From: Omphiscola glabra
Lineage: Eukaryota > Mollusca > Gastropoda > Lymnaeidae
DNA: 64,000 nucleotides
Assembly (NCBI GenBank): GCA_964017045.1
Contig: OZ024802.1
Span: forward strand, 26,600,293-26,664,292
Direction: 5' to 3'
Under the pieces are notes generated by a model. It saw nothing but the letters and a program-made list of their open reading frames with translations, was not told the origin of the DNA and searched no databases. A program made the position numbers and the translations under genes. Below are positions 40,774 through 55,700 of this stretch, one piece after another (within the stretch, counting starts at the first letter, position 1; every line of letters begins with the position of its first letter).

Positions 40774-43631
40774 TAGGGTTGTCTTGATAAGTTTTACAGT
40801 CATAATAGTCTCTGAGCCCCGTCGTACAAAAAAAAGTAAAACTACGCATTGAAAACTATACAGACTTCTAAAGAAAGAAAAATACGCATATAAAACTATT
40901 CAAACTTGTAAACACAGAAAAATACGCATAGAAAACTATACAGACTTTTAAACACATACAAATACACATTGAAAACTATACAGACTTTTTAAACAAATAA
41001 AACTATATTAAATGCTATTCGTTTTAGTACCCATACAATTGGAAATATTTACGACACTAAACAAATGATTTGCCGCATAATGACACTTTATCTTCATTTA
41101 AAAGTGAAATGTATTTTAGGGGAGGGGGGTATTGAAGAGGAGGGGGGAGGGTATGCTAACCCAGGAGACATAGATTTCCACTAACATCTCTTCTGTTGTC
41201 TTCCATTTAAGTGTAGAGTGATTCAAACTAAATTGAAGACAAACTGCACTGCATCACTGTTTTTTCAGTTTATTACGAAAAAACAATATTTTTTTTTGTG
41301 AATCTCCTCACTTAGCCCACAGCCCAGATCCCTACCACCCGCGCGCTCACCCCCGCCCCCTCCCCGTTCTCACTAAGTAACCTATGACGCCCTCAGTTTT
41401 GCATCAAAACTATCCTATAGCTCCAAAAATACATTCTTTACTCTGACTACTTCAAATTTAGATGTATCATAAATAACGCAAGACGTAAAGCTGTGCCTGA
41501 TACATGTGTGAACTTTCAAATAAAAAGCTAAATTATTTTGAAAGGAAACATTTTTTAAGACCAAGCACAAAAGGTTACTGCTAATAATGGTAAAAACTTA
41601 TCACTAAATAATTCCTTTTCAATTTTCGTTGCTGAACTTGTTCTTAATACCCCATTTCTTAATACACCATTTCTTAATACCCAATTTCTTAATACCCCAT
41701 TTCTTAATACCCCATTTCTTAATACCCCATTTCTTAATACCCCATTTCTTAATGCCCCATTTCTTACCACCCCATTTCTTAATACCCCATCCTCACCGGT
41801 CAATTTCGGGGGTGCTCTCGCCGAACCAAGTGGCGTAGGCAATGTGGTGGTTTTTAGGGTACAGCCCCTCCCCCCACCCCTCCCTTTTGCCGTTTCCTCG
41901 CCCATTGGTGACCAATAAAGGAAGACGGCGATGGTTCTATATCCATTTCTGTTTGTTAAGCCCAGCTTGGTAGAACCGATTCCATTAAAGGGCTAAACTT
42001 TCAGAAGACATTAAATTTTAAACTATTTTGTATACTAAAAGGTGCACCACATAATGACACTTTCCCGTCATCTTAAAGGGAATTTTATTTTCCGGGTAGT
42101 GAAATGTCTACCAAGAGGACATACACTTCCGATAGCATCTCTCGTGTGTTGATCTCCAAGTGCAGAATGGGGGTAGTACTAAATTCAGCTGTTTGCTAAA
42201 GTGCGTGGCACATTCTCATATTGTTGTTTTTAAAAATTATTGGGACGGACTCACTGACCCCTTCACTGAGTCCCCTTACTAAGCCCCACTCTGAGAGCCC
42301 CCTTACTGAGCCCCTCTCACTGAACCCCCCTCACTGAGCCCCTCTCACTGAGCCCCCTCACCGAGCCCCCTCACTAAGCAGCGTAAGTGAAACCCCTCTG
42401 TCAACCTAGTTTCCTTACTCTCACTCGGTCAGCTTAGCCGCCTTCGATTTTGCGTCTCAGTCCTCCCCCGTCATCATCGGCGGTACCGTCGTCGATCAAA
42501 TTATGTTTAATGGAAGATAAAGCATTGCACTTTAGTACGAAGTTAATCTTATTAGTATCCCTTTCAAAGTGTTGGACCAGTACAGCGGTTCTCAGCCTGT
42601 GGGTCGCAGCCACTTGGGGGGGGGGGTCGAACGACCCTTACACAGGGGTCGCCTAAGACATCGAAAAAATATATATCCATGAAGTAGCAACGAAAATAAT
42701 GTTATGGTTTTTGGGGGGTAAACACAACATGAGGAGCTGTATTAGAGGGTCGAGGCATTAGGAAGGTTGAGAACCACTAGACCACTTACAAAATATACTG
42801 GGTATTGTGCAACATTTCTCATAGCTATTTATAAATATGTCTATATTATAAAAGCTATTATAATCGATAAATTTAATTGATTTTTTTAAAGAACTCTCTA
42901 TTGCGTAAATTAGACATGCTGGCTCGAATCTATGCAGCTGTACACTCCCTCCCCTTACGTCACAGATCTCTGGTCCAATAAAATAGTATCCGTTTGGCAG
43001 ATAAGGATTAGCCATTACCCTGAAGTGTCGCAAGTCTATATTGCTTTAAAGAGACTATTCCAAGAAACTGAAAAAAAAACGGGAATTTTTTTTATTTATG
43101 ACCTACTTAATCCTGGAGCGCCAACGGCATACAAGACTTCAACAACAACAGCAAACAGTACCGACCCCCCCCTCTCCCCCCCCCCCCCCCCCGCGCCCCC
43201 GTGTCAGCGATTCGGAAAACCTATTTTAAATCATTGTTTAAGGCACAGGATGTGTGTGTGTGTGTTTGTGTGTGTTTGCGTGTGTGTGTTTGTGTGTGTT
43301 TGCGTGTGTGTGTGACTTTGCAAATGGCCGTAGGGATTTCTTTCAATAAACACAAGTCTGTACCATCGTGTTTTTAACTCAAGGAAATGTAAAAAAAAAA
43401 AACACACACACAAAAACATGGCCGCCGTGAGATTACTTGATAGATGACATCAGTGGTTTTTTATATATATATCTTTTCTATACGACGCCACTGCACGGAG
43501 CAGTCATGCTGACTGAAATGTTTCATTATAAGACTCTCCTTTAGAACTGGTCGGAAGTTCTCGTCTGCTCCGAGCTCCAGCAATTTGTGTTGAGTTGTTG
43601 TTTTACAAAATCTGAACATTTTGAAAGGATC
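38932..43631. other. Interval between genes B and C: repeats only
   Basis: I see no convincing gene. Arrays: 25-bp atgtcaacttaataacaac type (39585-39735), (GT)n near 40745-40772, 15-bp cttaataccccattt (41640-41795), cactgagcccc (42255-42380), and (GT)n-rich 43250-43312. A hAT-like element is at 42583-42779. AT-rich sequence lies at 40100-41050. Confidence 0.7.
42583..42779. mobile_element. hAT-like non-autonomous element
   Basis: Termini cagcggttctcagcctg and (inverted) tagtggttctcaacctt, with an internal G-run and gggtcg motifs typical of Charlie/hAT-type MITEs. Flanks gaccagta and gaccactt suggest a decayed 8-bp duplication. A fragment of a related element begins near 27943. Confidence 0.7.
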
Positions 43632-43722
43632 ATGACGTCGACGGTGCTTCTGCTGGCCCAAGCTTTCCTAATGGGGCTACTGCAATTGGGGGACACGGCA
43701 CATCGGCTACAGAGCAGCACTG
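43632..43722 (+). CDS. Gene C exon 1: signal peptide
   Basis: MTSTVLLLAQAFLMGLLQLG then DTAHRLQSST, donor gtaaga. It ends in phase 1 as in gene B. Confidence 0.8.
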
Positions 43723-46700
43723 GTAAGATATGAAACTGTCAAATAAATAATTGAAGACGACTGAGGTCTTGTGGTGTGGAGTTAAAGCAATATTTCATCG
43801 CTAATTTTTTTTAAGAAGTTATTAAAATTGATAATTTACGTTAAAGGTCACAGTGACATTTTTTAAACGGGTAAGGGTTTTCCCGTTTCTTAATTACGTT
43901 TTTGTCCTTAAGCTTTACGTCGTTCATTGCCTTACATCCATTGCTCTTCATTCATATCTTCACATCCATTGATTTACATCCATGGATTTACATCCTCTGC
44001 TTCGCACAAATCTTTTACGAACATTGGTTTATATTAATTGTTTGTACATCAATTGAATTATTTCCATTGCTTTACATCCATTGCCTTTACTCCATACTTT
44101 ACATCCATTGATTCACTTCCATTGGTTGAGATCCATTGCTCGACATCCATTGCTTGACATCCATTAATTTACCTCAGTACTTTACATCCATTGTGTGACA
44201 TCCATTGCTTCAAATCCATTCTTTACATCTATTTAACAATTGCACTTACAGTCGAGCTGACCTACGAAGGCGCAGACGTCAAAGACGGCGGAATGCCTGG
44301 TAACTTACAATTGACATTCAGCAATATAAGTCTCACCTTATCGCGTGCTGACGACCTTGACCCTGACGCTGGCCTCTACACCATGACCACGGATACTGAC
44401 GGGAGTCTACTTTACAGAAAGGAAACCGTGGGAAAGGCTGAGGTTGGTTATCTTCTTCACACGAGGGCAATTATATTTCTTCTTCCGGAAACTGTGTGTG
44501 TTTATTCAAAACCTTTAAATTTATGTCAAATTATGGCCCAGTTAAAAATAGCGTATGTGGATTCGTTGGACGGAATACATCCAGCATTGAAACCAGCAAA
44601 ACTAAATGAGGAAACGGAATCTACATCTGTATGCCATTTTTTAAAAAATTATTATTTTTTTATTTACCTCGCCCTTCCACCCCATCCACCTAAGAAAACT
44701 TCGATATTCATGATTAAGTTTTTCAATTTTTTAGCCTTTTTTTTTGCTTTCGGTTACACGAAGCGATGGCTCTCTGCGCCTCAGACATATCAAGCTGTTA
44801 TAATAATAGATGTTCCAGTGACATAGAACACAGCCGGTATATCTCCCCCCCCCCCCTTGTGTAGGTACGAGACTGCTAAATTATATGTCTTCAGCGCAAG
44901 AAAACTCCACGTCAGGCGCAATTTCAACGTCAAAATCTATAGAGCCTGGAACGAACAGGCCCATTTGTGTCGGTTCACGCTCATTGATTCGGGAAATACC
45001 GCACAACTTTGGACGTTCGACTGTTCGAATCTACTACGTGGTCAAGTGTGTGGACAGGTGAACACGACATTTTGCAAATGGTCGGCGAGAATTCAAACCA
45101 TAGCAAAATCTGGAAGATATAAATCCACACCGGAAACCAACGTAAACGGGACTCGTCCATACTTGGATGTTTTGGCTCATCTAAGTGAAGGAAGGATCCA
45201 ATAGAAGACACCCACGCATCCTTGTGGCTCCAAACACGGTGAAAGGTCTGGCCCAGTCAAGATGATATTGATCAGCCTGGACATAACATATGGCTAAGTC
45301 AAGATGATATTGATCAACCTGGACATAACTTATGGCCCAGTCAAGATGAAATTGATCAACCTCGACATAACATCTGGTCCAGTCAAGATGAGAATGATCA
45401 ACCTCGACATAACTTCTGGCCCAGTAGAGATGAGATTGCTCAGCCTCGATATAACATCTGGTCCAGTAGATGAGACGGCTCAACCTCGACATAACATCTG
45501 GTCCAGACAATCTGAGATTGCTCAACCTCGACATAACAGCTGGTCCAGACAACCAAGAGTTTTGTGCTCAGTGCCGCTTCTGCCGATTACTTGTCAGGTC
45601 CAGACAACCTGAGAATGCTCACCTTCGAGGGAAAAACCAACAAGCGGGTCATTCAGGTGCGGAAGAATATCCTTCAAACGTGCATAGAAATAGTTCATAA
45701 TCAGCTCTATATTTAGTTATCGATCCTTACTTCCTCTTAGTCGATTGAATGTGGTTGTGTGCGTAGAGGGCATTGAATATAGATATTTGACCTTTAGTTG
45801 CGACACTATCCAAAGCTCTACGTCGACAGCTCCATACAATACACACCAAGGACATTAATGAAATACGCTGACCGCCATTTCGTTTTTTCAGAACGTCGCC
45901 TACTACCAGGACTTATCAAGTCAAGCTTCTTTCCGGGTGACGCGCTCTCACCAGTTGGCAGCCGGCAGGCCCGAGCTACAGTTTGTAAGTTCATTCAAGT
46001 GCCATGTCATGCCATCATGTCATGTCATCATGTCATGCTATCATGTCATGTCATGTCATCAACGTCTTTCTTGTCACTTCAAACTACGGACTGTTATTAT
46101 TATTTTTTTTTTAAAAAAGCTGTCTCCCTCGTACTAGCAGTGGGGGGGGGGGGAAGGTGATCATTTATTCCTACGCTGCGTAAAATTCAAAACTTATTAT
46201 CACGTCCCACTTTGGTATAAGGGCGCATCCGTGCCATTTCGTACGGGCTGCTCCAAGTCTTAGTTGGGGTGGGGGGGGGGTTGGAGGGGACTCGCAACCC
46301 ACCCCCCACCCCTTTACACCTGCTTTTGAATTTCTCTAGGTAAAAATAATGAATATGGGAAATGTAAAAATACAGATACTCGATATAAATATGTATACGT
46401 GTTTTGTGAGAGGGAGTTGTTAGTAAAAAAATAATGTATGTTTTAATTCAATCCTGAGGTATGGATTGATACATGTTTGACCGCTTAGCTATCCAGCAGC
46501 CCGACCGAAAGTCTGAATTTTAAGAAAATTTAAGTTCAATTCAAATCATTATTGGTTTTAAATTTAATATCTCAACCAAGTGCTTATCATTATTTTTGTT
46601 AACATTCCCCCCCCCCCCCCCCTATTTTAGTTTTAGTTTTTTTCATCTGGCGGGTTTTTTTAAAGGGAGACTATTGCGATATACAATTTTTTTTTTCAAT

Positions 46701-49700
46701 GTACCGTGTTAAGACCCTTTTATTTCGATGGCTGTAAATCATTTTAAAAATCGCCGCTGTAAATGAAGTGCGACCCTCAACGAAAACATTGCCACCCCCC
46801 CCCCCCCCAATAAAAAATGGGTGGGGGCGCGACAAATGGGATTGAAACAAGGGCTCTAATGTGATCTCATAAAATTGGATTTACCAATTGTGTCTAAGCC
46901 ATCATCCACTGAAACAGAGAAGAGTCAGAAGATGGCCTGGCCACCTACGGTCACCCTGCTGTCCTTTAAAACGTTGAAGATCTCAACATCTTTCTGAAGT
47001 TGCATTTACTGTGTTGGTAATGGCAAAAAAACGTTAAATGATAATCTTTAAAAAATAAATAAATTGCAATTTAAAACCCACATCGTAAAATAATTTTCAT
47101 CCCCTTATTAACAGAAATAATCAAAGGGCAATTAAAATTTATTAGTTTCTTATTTCGGAGCTGACCTCTGGGTTAACTTTTGGGTGCCATCTTTCAATGA
47201 CCAAAAAAACTAGAAATCTAAATTCCTTAGTTAAAAAAAAAAAGATATCATGCCTTCCGTTAAAATGTTAACGTCCATGCAGTCTCTGCACAAAAAGGTA
47301 CACATCCCCCCCCCCCCCCACAAAACCCCACTTCCTTGAAATAGAAGGCTCTACGTAGAGATTATGGTTGAAAATACCTTCAAAACAAAAATCCTATATA
47401 ATATACGAGACTTTATTAAAGCAAATCCCTGCTTGAAAATTTTCTTAATTTTTATTTTTAAATGGCTTTATCTAAAAGTTTAATCAGTGAATTGATAATT
47501 GATGATGGGTAGGTCAAAATACTCCACACAAACCTTCACCTCGACGTCCAACCCAAATTCTTGGCTTTCAAAATAACCAACATGATTCCACTGGACAGAC
47601 TAAAAATTAAAACTTAAACATGATAGCGTTCATTTAAATATATACAATTTTGCTTTAAAAAATCATGTATTTATCATGTTTTATGTTTTAGAAAGGGGTC
47701 TTCAGCCATCAGAGTGTCAGGCATCTCCTCTACAAGGAGGAGCGCGTCGCTCGGGATGTGACGTCATTCACAGCGTCATCGCATGCACGTGGCGACGTGT
47801 ATAGACTTGAGGTTCAAGGTCAGAGATCACCACATTCACCAGACAATGTCAAAGGTTGAAACACTATATTATATTTCCAAATTTTCACATTAGACACAAC
47901 ATTTGAGCGTAGGAAGATTGGGGGGGGGGGGGGGGGGGGGAAGTGGTAGAAGACATTTTTCGGTTCACCTCATTTAACTTTTTAGCGACTAATTATTTTG
48001 AAACACTCAATGCATTGTGGTTATAATGTTTTATATGTGTCACAAACTCTTATCACTCCGTAGTGTCTGAAAATTCGCTTCGTCCCTTGGCCAACGGCTG
48101 TTTTTTTCTAGACGAAGGGTTCGAAGAAAAAAAAAAGGGATGGGGTGGAGTGAGGGCATTAGTTTCATGATTTACATTTAGATATTTTAAAATTTATTTC
48201 GCTTTATGTGTGTTGGTGAAGGGGGGGGGGGGCATACTTTAAAGTCCTTGCATGTGTTGCTACCCCCCCCCTTTACTTTTCTTATTGGAATTGCTGATAT
48301 TTAAAAATCATTGTTTTTTGTTTTGTTTGTTTTTTTTAAAAATATATTTTATTTGTCTAGCGTCAAAAACTGCGATGTCATTGGATAGTGGTAATCAAGG
48401 CAAAGCCGTTTATTACATAGACCTTGTGGCAGTTGTGGACTACAAGGCTTACAGTCGCTTCCTGGATGACGCTGTCAATCGGACCGTCGCCCTGCAGAAC
48501 ACGCTGGAATATTATACGTTAGTCATCGCAGGGGTAGGTCGTTAATGTTGTTTTTTTCTAAAAGATTAATCCGGGATGTTTTCTTTACATAATCATGGGA
48601 CTACGCATCTCACCCATGACGTCACAACTCTCCTACATGACTTTGCTAGTCTTGTCTCTTGTAATTTTCACAAAGCGACGTTCAATGTTTCTGTCTTGGA
48701 TACACATTGGTCCAGAAATGCCTTATCGTTTCTTTTGCCTGTGTGCAGTGGCGTTTGAAAAAAAAGGGGGGGACGGGGTACGAAGGGCGGTGTCAGTGGC
48801 GTAATAACGGCTTGGCATTGGGGCAGTTGCCAAGGGCGCCGTCCTGCGCCAGTTCAAAAGGCACCTCTCAATCTCTAAAATTTTTATTTAAATAAAGGGT
48901 GCTAAAAATAAATTAGCCAAGGGCGTCAAAAACCCAGTTACGCCACTGGGCGGCGTTCCCTTACTTTTCTTTATATTGGGGTGAAACATTGTTGACCAAT
49001 TGAAAAGTTTTTGTTTAGTAAATTGGGCGATTAAAAGCTTGGACACCACCCCCCCCACCCCCCTCTCCACGATTGCGGCACTAACCCTGTTGCGAGCGGT
49101 GGCGGAAGGTGATAAATGCTATGTCGTTTCACTTCCTTGTGAGCAGTGGCCTATGAAATGGCAGTGCAAAGGGGGCGGTCCCGAATCCCAACTGTAAGGT
49201 TAAAGTTCAAGCCTTTAAGCTTTAAATAGGATAATGTATACAACCCTCTACCCCCTCCCCTCCCCTCTTGCCCTAAACCCCTCCCCTCATTCGCCCCCGA
49301 ATCATTGTATCGAATCACCATTCCATCAAGACACCATTGTGTCGAGTCACCATTTTATCTTGTCATAAACGTGGCCAGCCACCATGGCATGTTTAGATAT
49401 TCAGACACCCCCAGCACCACACGCTGGCTTTATTCGTTATTCTTTATGTATTCTTCCATTATCATCTATTGTTCTGAAAATAAAAATTAAAAACTTCTAA
49501 CGTGACGATCAGGTGGACCTGCTCTACCAAGGGATCACGTCGACAGACTACAGCATTCGAGTCGGTCTCAGCAAAGTGGTCGTGGCTGAGGTAAGGAACA
49601 GAGTCAGAGAGCCTCGGGGGTAACAGGTGCCCTGGTTTGATCGTGGGCGCCTGGCGTATTTATAATTATTTCATACACTTTAAAATCACATCATATACTT

Positions 49701-52700
49701 TATATCACATCGTACACTTTATATCACATCGTACACTTTATATCCCATCATACACTTAATATCACATCATACACTTTATATCATATCATACACTTTACAT
49801 CAAATCATACACTTTACATCACTTCATACACTTTACATCACATAATGCACTTAACATCACATCATACACTATACATCACATCCTAAAATTTAATCTCTTA
49901 ACATCTTTTTATATAAATTCATATTCTCTTGATCACTTCGTATCCTTTATGTCCATTTATAAAAATGAAACTGTGGTTGTACACTCATTGTCTAATTAAT
50001 TTTGTATTTTAATGAGACGATACAAAAAAACCTAATGCCCTTACTGACGTCTAGCATGGAGATTACTGTCTAAACGGAATCGTTGAACTCTGAACATTGT
50101 TTCCTACATTAATCTTGTTGGACGCCGACTCCTGGAAACCGAGGTAACCCAATGCCATAATAATAATGATGATAATAGTAATAACCATAAAGGACTAATT
50201 CGCTTGACCTCTGTTCTTTCTGGTTGTGTCAAGGAAGCATCTGCTTCACCGTTTACCGAAAACATAGTCACAGATGAAATTGTCGACGGCGGTGAAGCTC
50301 TTAACTCCTTCGCTCAATTTCTAGCCGGAAATGGACGGTCATTGGTCAGCCCTTACGATACCGCCATGTTGTTTTCGGGGTAAGTACCTTTCAATCAAAG
50401 CAACTCCTGACTGAGGCTCTCGGTTATTATTTTTTTAAGTATTATAAGTCGCAAAAATATCAATTATTATCGTAGCTCTCAATAATATCAATTATTATAG
50501 TATCTCTCAATAATATAAATTATGATCGTAGCTCTCAATAATATAAATTATGATCGTAGCTCTCAATAATATAAATTATGATCGTAGCTCTCAATAATAT
50601 AAATTATGATCGCAGCTCTCAATAATATAAATTATGATCGTAGCCCTCAATAATATCAATTAAGATCGTAGCTCTCAATAATATAAATTATGATCGCAGC
50701 TCTCAATAATATAAATTATGATCGTAGCCCTCAATAATATAAATTATGATCGTAGCTCTCAATAATATAAATTATGATCGTAGCTCTCAATAATATAAAT
50801 TATGATCGTAGCCCTCAATAATATAAATTATGATCGTAGCTCTCAATAATATAAATTATGATCGTAGCTCTCAGTAATATCAATTATGATCGTAGCTCTC
50901 AATAATATAAATTATGATCGTAGCTCTCAATAATATAAATTATGATCGTAGCCCTCAATAATATAAATTATGATCGTAGCTCTCAATAATATAAATTATG
51001 ATCGCAGCTCTCAAGAATATCAATTCGGATTGCACACTTCTATTATAATACTACTGCTCGTAAACCCCATTTCTTCATTATTTTTTAAGACGAATGTTTA
51101 TAATTTTACACTTAACTCTTTTTGTAATTTAAAGAATGTAACTATTTTATCAATTAAGCGTCATTTTTATCGGTGTAAAATTATGAACCGCCTTATGTTT
51201 TGTGTGAGAAATTATTTGTTTTTCCTTTATTTTGAATATTACAATTTTTGAAAATCCATCAATTTTCAAAAAAATATTAATATCATTTTCCCATTGTGAC
51301 ATTACAACTTCACTCAATGGTCGTTTCCTCTACCCCCCCCCCCACCACCGACCCCCGTGTTTAATGCGCTGCCCATACACTAAAAGAGTTTCATGTATTG
51401 CAAACATTACTAAAAAAAAAATTAGATTTCTGACACTACATCACAAGTTGATATTTGTATGGCTTAGAAAATGTTAGCGAATGAAGTAGGAGGCCAGATA
51501 TTATGTTTGGAATGTTTCGTTTTTTTTTTTTTAAATGGTTGCATTTTTTTATTATTCAAACACTTAAAAGTTGTAAACTTATAAATATAAAGCAATGTTG
51601 TTATTGTTGTTGTTGTTGTTAAACAGGGGCGTCATTTCTGTTCTTTTCAGGGTGGAGGGGGAAACCAAAACTCAGTCGGCTTCATATGTTGTTTCATACT
51701 GGCGGCCCACAGAACATGGCAATTTAAACAAAACCTGAAAATTCAGAGGTGGGGCAAAAGCCCCGCAACGCCCTACCCAAATGACGTCCCTGATTTTAAA
51801 TCCTTCATATTAACTTCACTTTTGTTCGTGGGTGGCTGGATGGCTGCCTAGTAGACTGGCAGGCAAAAAATCTTCGAACTGAAACTTGGCACATAGATTC
51901 GATGCCGTTGACAACACATTCATTCAAATTTTTTGCTCCACCTCTAAATCCAAGCCCCACCCCCAAATTTTTTTTCATTTGAACGATAAAATAACTACGA
52001 TAAAGAATATCGCAAGTGAGTTTGAGGCGTAATATTTTCTTCTGTTTTCTTCTAAATATTTTCTTCTGTTTTCTTCTAAAACTGTGGGAGAAATTTATCT
52101 GCGGTGTAAAAGTGGGTGGGTCATTAGAATACTAATATAGTTTAGTGGCGTAAAAAAATTTCCCGTCGCGATCCTTGGGGAAGGGGGGGCACTATTTACG
52201 GTTCTTATAAAATGAGTTGCTTGTATGCATGTACTTCGAATTTTTCAGCCCCGCCAATCTTTTGCAAGATATTTCATTTCATAGAGGATTTATATGGAAA
52301 ATTCTTTGTTACTAGGGTTTGTTTAATTTATGTTGTAGTCAAACACGTTTCGTTGCATATAATTTATACTTCTCTTTTCATAACATGTTTATTCCAGCTA
52401 TGACTTGAAGGACGATAAAAAATGGATAGTAGAGGATCTATTAGGTTAGTACTTTACAGATGAAACTTACTGTCAAGTTCTGCTTATTTAATTGTATCTT
52501 TATTTTTTTTTTATTGTGGTGCCTGCTGATATAATGTAAAATACGTTGGTATGCTTTTAAATAAGCCCGTGTACGTTTTTAAAAATAGTTAACCGTTCAT
52601 CAAAGAGCTTTAGGTCGCTTCGAGGCGTTGACAATTTTTTTTTTCTACTTAAAAGGTATCGCAAAAGTTGGAGCCGTCTGTAAGACCGACGGGACGAGCT

Positions 52701-55700
52701 CTTCAGTTGTGGAGGATCGTGGTGGCTTCCAGTGCATCGACACCGCGGCTCATGAACTAGGTCACAGGTAATCGCTATAAACATCCATGAGTGCTTCTCA
52801 AAGTCTATTCGAATCACTTCTGGGACTAAATAAAATCAACTTTCAAAACTGAGTTGAAAACACATCTTTTTCGTACTAACCTGCCAAAGAGCTTGCTCAT
52901 ATTCCTCGATGTATATATTATATTGGCTTGCATTGTCCATTGGCTTGTATGTAGATTTTGTATTGTTGCGTTTTGTATTTTATAGCGCTTCGAGACTTAA
53001 TTGGGCATGATGCGATTTTTTTATAATAAATATATATGTATTTATAAATGGCATCCTTCCGTCTTCGCGAGACGATGGAGTAGCTGTATTGTAGTCCCAC
53101 ACTTCGACGAGTGGCTCACTAGGCCAATCCTAGAATGACAATCTCGACTGCATTTCTTGCAGAAGAATATTGATTCCTGATTAATTTTGGCCTTCCGTGC
53201 TGTTCTTTTTGTTGCAAGAGCTTCGTTTCGCATATCTGCTGCCTTTTTTCACTCCTTCGTACACTGCCGTTCGCCAGCTGGAACGTTGTTCAGCAATGAT
53301 CTCCCATTTGTTGACTTCAATGTTCGCTTCCTTCATGCTCTTTTTGCAAACGTCCATATATCTCAGGCGAGGCCGTCCAATAAGTCTTGTCCCTTCTGCC
53401 AACTCTCCATACAACAGCATCTTTGGAATACGGCCTTCCTCCATTCTCCTTACATGGCCTAACCAGCGAAGGCGCTTCTTGCTAAGAGCGGAGAATATGC
53501 TACACATTTTGGCACGTTCCAAGACCTCTGTGTTAGGCACCTTGTCCTGCCATCGGATGCGTAAAATGCGACGCAGACATCTTTGATGGAAGCTGTTGAG
53601 TTTCCGCTCATGACTAGTGTATGTGGTCCACACTTCACTGCCGTATAGGAGCGTACTAAGCACGCATGCCTGACAGAAACTTAGTTTTGTTTTGTCAGTT
53701 AGATTGAGATTATTCCACACCCGCTTTTTCAGTTTAGCAATAGTTGCTGCTGCTTTTGCGATCCTGATGTTTATCTCTTCAACAACAGAGAGAGAACTAG
53801 AAATATTGGATATATTAGATATATATATATATATATATACATACAAATTTTACAGTTTTTTACATATTAAGGGGTACTTATATTTTGAGCATCTATAAAA
53901 ATGTTTGATTTTTTAAATTGAAATTAAATTTCAAGATGATTCATCATCATCATGTCCCGTAGTCTTTCGACCGTTGGGGCGCCACAGATGACATCAAAAC
54001 TATTCTTCTCCATTCCTCTCGGTCTCCTGCCCTATGTATAGCATCGCCTAGTTGTAATCCCGTCCATTCTTTGGTGTTATCTTCCCATCTTTTTCTCAGT
54101 CTTCCTCTTCTTCATCCTCCTCTAGTTGTGTCCTGCAAGATTACTTTGGCGAGCCCTTGTTTTCTGGTTACATGGCCATACCATTCAATTTTGCGCTTTT
54201 TTACAGACGCCAGGAGGTCATCGTACTGCCCAGTTGCTTGACGAATCCTTTCTTTTACTTGTTCATTGGTGATATGGTCTCTATAGCAGATGCCAAGAAT
54301 GCCTCTGAAACATCTCATCTCCATCACTTTTATTTTCTTTTCAAGCTCTGCTGTCAATGTCCAGGATTCACAGGCATATAAGAAAATGTAGAGGATTAAT
54401 GAGCGCATCAGCCTGAATTTGGTGCTGGGGGCTATATTTTTGTCGTTCCATATTTTCTTGAGTCTCTTTAGTGCTGTTGTGGTCTGTGCAATCCTGGCCA
54501 TCAATTCGGGCTTGAAGCCTTCTGCGAAACTATTGCTCCGAGGTACTTGAAGCTGCCAACTGTCTCTAATCTTTACTCACCGACCTTAATTTCAGTGGTG
54601 ATGCCAGTGGTGCTATTTGTCATCATTTTTGTCTTTTCTGCACTGATTTGCATGCCAAAAGACGCTGAAGTCTTGTCGAGACGCTTTACCAGATTGACTA
54701 GCTCTTCTTCGCTTCCAGCCAGTCCGTCTATGTCATCCGCAAAGCGTAGATTGATGATTACGCTTTTATTTAAAAAAACGTCGATGTTTGTTTCTTGTTT
54801 TTAAAATTTGAAGTCATTTGGATATGCTAAGCATTTTTTTAATTTATTATCCGTATCCAGTTTAAACGCACAGCATGACGGAGAAGGAAATGGCTGCGGT
54901 TTCGATGAACACAACATCATGGCTTCCGAAGCAACTTCGGATAGAGACAGGAGGAATACAAACCCTTGGAAGTTTTCAGCCTGCAGCCTAGACTACTTCA
55001 GCGAGTTCTTTACCAGACTGTTAAAAACAAGGTGAGAATCATTTCTATTTCTTGATATAATTTAATGTAACAAATATTACAACAATAAACAATACAACAA
55101 TAAACAATACAACAATAAACAATACAACAATAAACAATACAACAATGAACAACACAACAATAAACAACACAACAATAAACAATACAACAATAAACAATAC
55201 AACAATAAACAATACAACAATAAACAATACAACAAAAACAACAGAAAGAATGAACTTTAATTATATATATATATAAAAACATTTTTAAAAATTAAATATA
55301 TAAATACTTTTTTTTTAATTAAATGATATATGAGATAGTTGTTTAGTTACCTACTTATTAACCAGTAACCTCCGGCTTGGTATGTTAATAGTAAGGTAAC
55401 TACTATCTTCTTTCAAGTAGAAGCGAAAATCAGCCTTCTTTTCTCTTTCTCCAAAGTGTAGGTAATTATCATACATTTATATGCTGTTGCACAATAAAAA
55501 ATTAAAATGTTTTACAACCCAGTCTAAAGCTGCTTGAATTAAAAGACATTCACTCGAAGCATGGTAAAAAAAAAGGGGGGGGGGTGGTCAGGCAGTGATG
55601 CTAAATTATTATTTGTAAGGATAATTTTCTAGGTAAAATTACAATGAATTAGTGTCAGCTAAATAAAATTCCCGAAATTAGATTCTTAAAATACCGCAAG

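Noticed and set aside
44452..44826. Extension of gene C exon 2 past its donor (211-codon frame)
   Set aside because: Similarity to gene B exon 2 stops at the GAG before gttggt. The extension is low complexity and Phe/Lys-rich.
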